A DNA stretch of 64,000 nt. Source: Chryseobacterium aahli (lineage in GTDB: Bacteria; Bacteroidota; Bacteroidia; Flavobacteriales; Weeksellaceae). This document shows positions 62,404 to 64,000 of this stretch, in pieces (the first letter of the stretch is position 1; the number at the start of each line of letters is the position of its first letter). The stretch covers positions 62,001 through 126,000 of the forward strand of contig NZ_JALDNB010000012.1 of NCBI RefSeq assembly GCF_022699665.1, in the 5' to 3' direction. Both the position numbers and the translations under genes were made by a program. The notes beneath the pieces are model-generated. The model saw only the letters and a program-made list of their open reading frames with translations, did no database searches and had not been told where the DNA came from.

Positions 62404-63441
62404 TTATAATTGCTCTTCTAATTTCAATATTTTTTCTTTAATCTCATTTTCGGTCAATTCTGTTTTGGTGTTTGATTCTAATAGGTTTCCAAGTGCTATA
62501 ATTTGCGCTTTTACGAGTGCTTTTTCAGAACTTATTATTACATCTGCATCAATTCCTGTATGCTCCCAATTTGTATTTGTTACGGCATTTTTTTCTATTG
62601 AAATGGGTATAAATAAGTGATATTTACTACCAATAAAAAATGCTTTTACAGGATTTGCTGCTCCATAGGTTTTATCTCCAATTACCTTTGCAATTTTATT
62701 TTGCTGTAAATTATATGCTAATGCTTCAGCGGCAGAAATGGTATTATTGTTTACAAGGAGGTATACTGGTTTATCTAAATACTTTTTGCTATTTACTTTT
62801 TTAAATGTGTACTTCTCTTCGGTTTTATTATTATATCTGGTGTAAATCTCACTTAATTTAATTCTTTCATTAAAAAAATAACTTAAAAATAGCCTTACCA
62901 TTTTGCCATCACCGCCTCGATTGTTTCTTAAATCTATAATCAATGCATTTGTATTTGAAACAAAATTCATCGTCGCATCAAGGATTTGCTGAGCAGATTT
63001 GTTTCCTTCGGGGAATCCGGTGTATTCTATATAACCAATATTTCCGTCTAATCTTGTCACTTTTTCAAAACCATAATTCCATTGTTTATTGATCTCATCA
63101 TATTCTTTTAATATTTTTTTTTCATCAACTGTTTTTTTTTCATCTTCCTGACTTGGGCGGTATAAAACATTGAAATGTAAATCGTTTCCGTTTTTGGTTA
63201 AATAAATTGAAAGCGCTTTTGCAAATTCTGCATCACTAAGATTATCAAAAGTTTTAAGTTCTATTTCTGATTTTAATTTTTTAGAAAGTTGACTTGCTAC
63301 ATTTTCAAAAATATAGTATTCATTAATTTTATCTGCAATTTCAGTTATTTGTTTATTTCTTTCAGCCAAATTTTGAGCATTTGCTCTTGAATTAAAACAA
63401 AGTATGGCGGAAAGCAATACTAGATTAAATAATATTTTCAT
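62404..63441 (-). CDS. Exported S41-family serine peptidase
   Basis: 345 residues, signal peptide ending NAQ (residue 23). S41 tail-specific-protease fold without a PDZ domain: LIIDLRNNRGGDGKM (near 167-181), nucleophile Ser236 in NNNTISAAEALAYN, GDKTYGAANP (near 255). It lies downstream of and overlaps the MarR gene by 17 bases in another frame, so it is translated by coupling. Substrate unknown; the MarR partner suggests a stress- or drug-responsive role (inference). Confidence 0.85.
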   Translation of the reverse strand: MKILFNLVLLSAILCFNSRANAQNLAERNKQITEIADKINEYYIFENVASQLSKKLKSEIELKTFDNLSDAEFAKALSIYLTKNGNDLHFNVLYRPSQEDEKKTVDEKKILKEYDEINKQWNYGFEKVTRLDGNIGYIEYTGFPEGNKSAQQILDATMNFVSNTNALIIDLRNNRGGDGKMVRLFLSYFFNERIKLSEIYTRYNNKTEEKYTFKKVNSKKYLDKPVYLLVNNNTISAAEALAYNLQQNKIAKVIGDKTYGAANPVKAFFIGSKYHLFIPISIEKNAVTNTNWEHTGIDADVIISSEKALVKAQIIALGNLLESNTKTELTENEIKEKILKLEEQL

Positions 63442-63883
63442 TTTTTTTAAGTTTACAATTAGTAATTATTTTATCCAAAATTTTATCAAGCAATTCAATT
63501 TCTTCTGCGGAGAAACCATTTAATGCAGTATTTCTATTGATTAATACAATCGGGCTTATTAATTCCAGAGTTTTTTTTCCTTTCTCAGTTATTTGAAGGT
63601 TAAATTTCCGCCTGTCTTCAGTGTGAACAGTTCGATTCAGATAATCTTTTTTTACCATCAGTTCTATCATTCTCGTGATAGATGCATTGTCTTTAAATAT
63701 CAGATTTGCAATTTCATTTTGAGATATTTTCTCATCCTTGCTTAGGATTATCAAGACTAAACATTGATCAACGGTGATATCTTTTACAACTTTTGAAATA
63801 TTTTTCTGAGATAATTTTCTATAATCTTTAATGGCTTTTTCTAATAAATAAAGAACAGTTCCGGTTGGGTTTTTTTGAATCAT
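63425..63883 (-). CDS. MarR-family transcription regulator
   Basis: 152 residues. Winged helix: QNEIANLIFKDNASITRMIELM (split) near 75-96 as recognition region, and the wing motif HTEDRRKFNL near 107-116. The first gene of a two-gene operon with the S41 peptidase, behind a promoter overlapped by a perfect palindrome, so autoregulation is likely. MarR proteins release DNA on binding small phenolic or other ligands. Confidence 0.9.
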   Translation of the reverse strand: MIQKNPTGTVLYLLEKAIKDYRKLSQKNISKVVKDITVDQCLVLIILSKDEKISQNEIANLIFKDNASITRMIELMVKKDYLNRTVHTEDRRKFNLQITEKGKKTLELISPIVLINRNTALNGFSAEEIELLDKILDKIITNCKLKKNENII

Positions 63884-63899
63884 TATAATTTATTTGATA

Positions 63900-63907
63900 C
63901 AAATATA
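63900..63907 (-). promoter_or_regulatory. Bacteroidota -7 promoter box of the marR operon (TATATTTG)
   Basis: On the minus strand TATATTTG matches TAnnTTTG, 17 bases before the marR ATG. It overlaps the palindrome at 63903-63926. Confidence 0.65.
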
Positions 63908-63926
63908 ATTGATATATCAATTATAT
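63903..63926. promoter_or_regulatory. 24-bp perfect palindrome, probable MarR operator
   Basis: The sequence is identical to its own complement over 24 bases: the left half is ATATAATTGATA and the right half TATCAATTATAT. It overlaps the -7 box and spacer of the marR promoter, where bound MarR would block the polymerase. Confidence 0.75.
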
Positions 63927-64000
63927 GAAAATTATTTTTGATTTGAATTATTTTAAATACTCATTAAATCTTCTTTATAATAATATTTAAGCAGTCAATA
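63927..64000. other. Right edge, no gene seen
   Basis: AT-rich sequence running to the window edge; no feature can be supported. Confidence 0.5.

Noticed and set aside
1..64000. CRISPR array, tRNA, rRNA, insertion sequence or integrase
   Set aside because: No regular direct repeats with spacers, no tRNA-like cloverleaf or rRNA sequence, and no transposase or recombinase motifs were seen on either strand.

Overview
The window reads as chromosomal DNA of a low-GC Bacteroidota, most likely a Chryseobacterium-like member of the Flavobacteriia. The evidence is a SusC/SusD pair, -7 promoter boxes of the TAnnTTTG type, almost no Shine-Dalgarno sequences, type VI secretion genes of the Bacteroidota kind (TssD/VgrG/DUF4280), and surface proteins with the C-terminal style common in Chryseobacterium. 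The genus is inferred from protein style, not proven. I saw no rRNA, tRNA, CRISPR array, transposase or integrase.

Region 1 (1-6800): a very large helicase/nuclease gene of the DUF4011 family, cut by the left edge, followed by a secreted cupin protein and an unrecognised exported protein.

Region 2 (6995-41887): a pectin utilisation locus. The left arm is on the minus strand from SusC (30949) down to a GH95 enzyme (9307). It holds SusC, SusD, two pectin methylesterases (CE8), a PL1 pectate lyase, a DUF4861 protein, a GH105 unsaturated glycuronyl hydrolase, a GH43 enzyme, a GH28 polygalacturonase, three alpha/beta esterases, a CE12 rhamnogalacturonan acetylesterase, KdgF and GH95. A short plus-strand pair (DUF4861 and a PL10 pectate lyase) converges on it at 9.2 kb. 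The right arm is on the plus strand and holds kduI, kduD, uxaC, kdgK, eda, a hexuronate MFS transporter, uxaB and uxaA. Together they de-esterify and cut homogalacturonan, import oligomers, take unsaturated uronate through KdgF-KduI-KduD to KDG and galacturonate through UxaC-UxaB-UxaA to KDG, and then use KdgK and Eda to reach pyruvate and glyceraldehyde-3-phosphate. The 873-bp divergent region between the arms carries two near-identical palindromes of LacI-family type. A LacI-type regulator lies at 47072-48100. Gaps inside both arms hold intergenic repeat families that keep the same orientation relative to transcription.

Region 3 (42697-49102): two secreted surface proteins with a shared C-terminal motif, a TPR membrane regulator with a LuxR-like HTH, the LacI regulator, and an exported aspartyl-protease-like protein.

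Region 4 (49436-62239): an orphan type VI secretion island. It contains the tube protein TssD with its own promoter and terminator, VgrG, a 56-residue small gene, a DUF2931 lipoprotein, a Tle1-like phospholipase effector, a LysM protein, an exported protein, a DUF4280 PAAR-like spike protein, a 914-residue protein with an embedded OmpA domain, two small lipoproteins and a final unknown gene. No structural T6SS genes (sheath, baseplate, membrane complex) are in the window.

Region 5 (62404-64000): a MarR regulator and an S41 peptidase that overlap, behind a promoter covered by a perfect 24-bp palindrome.
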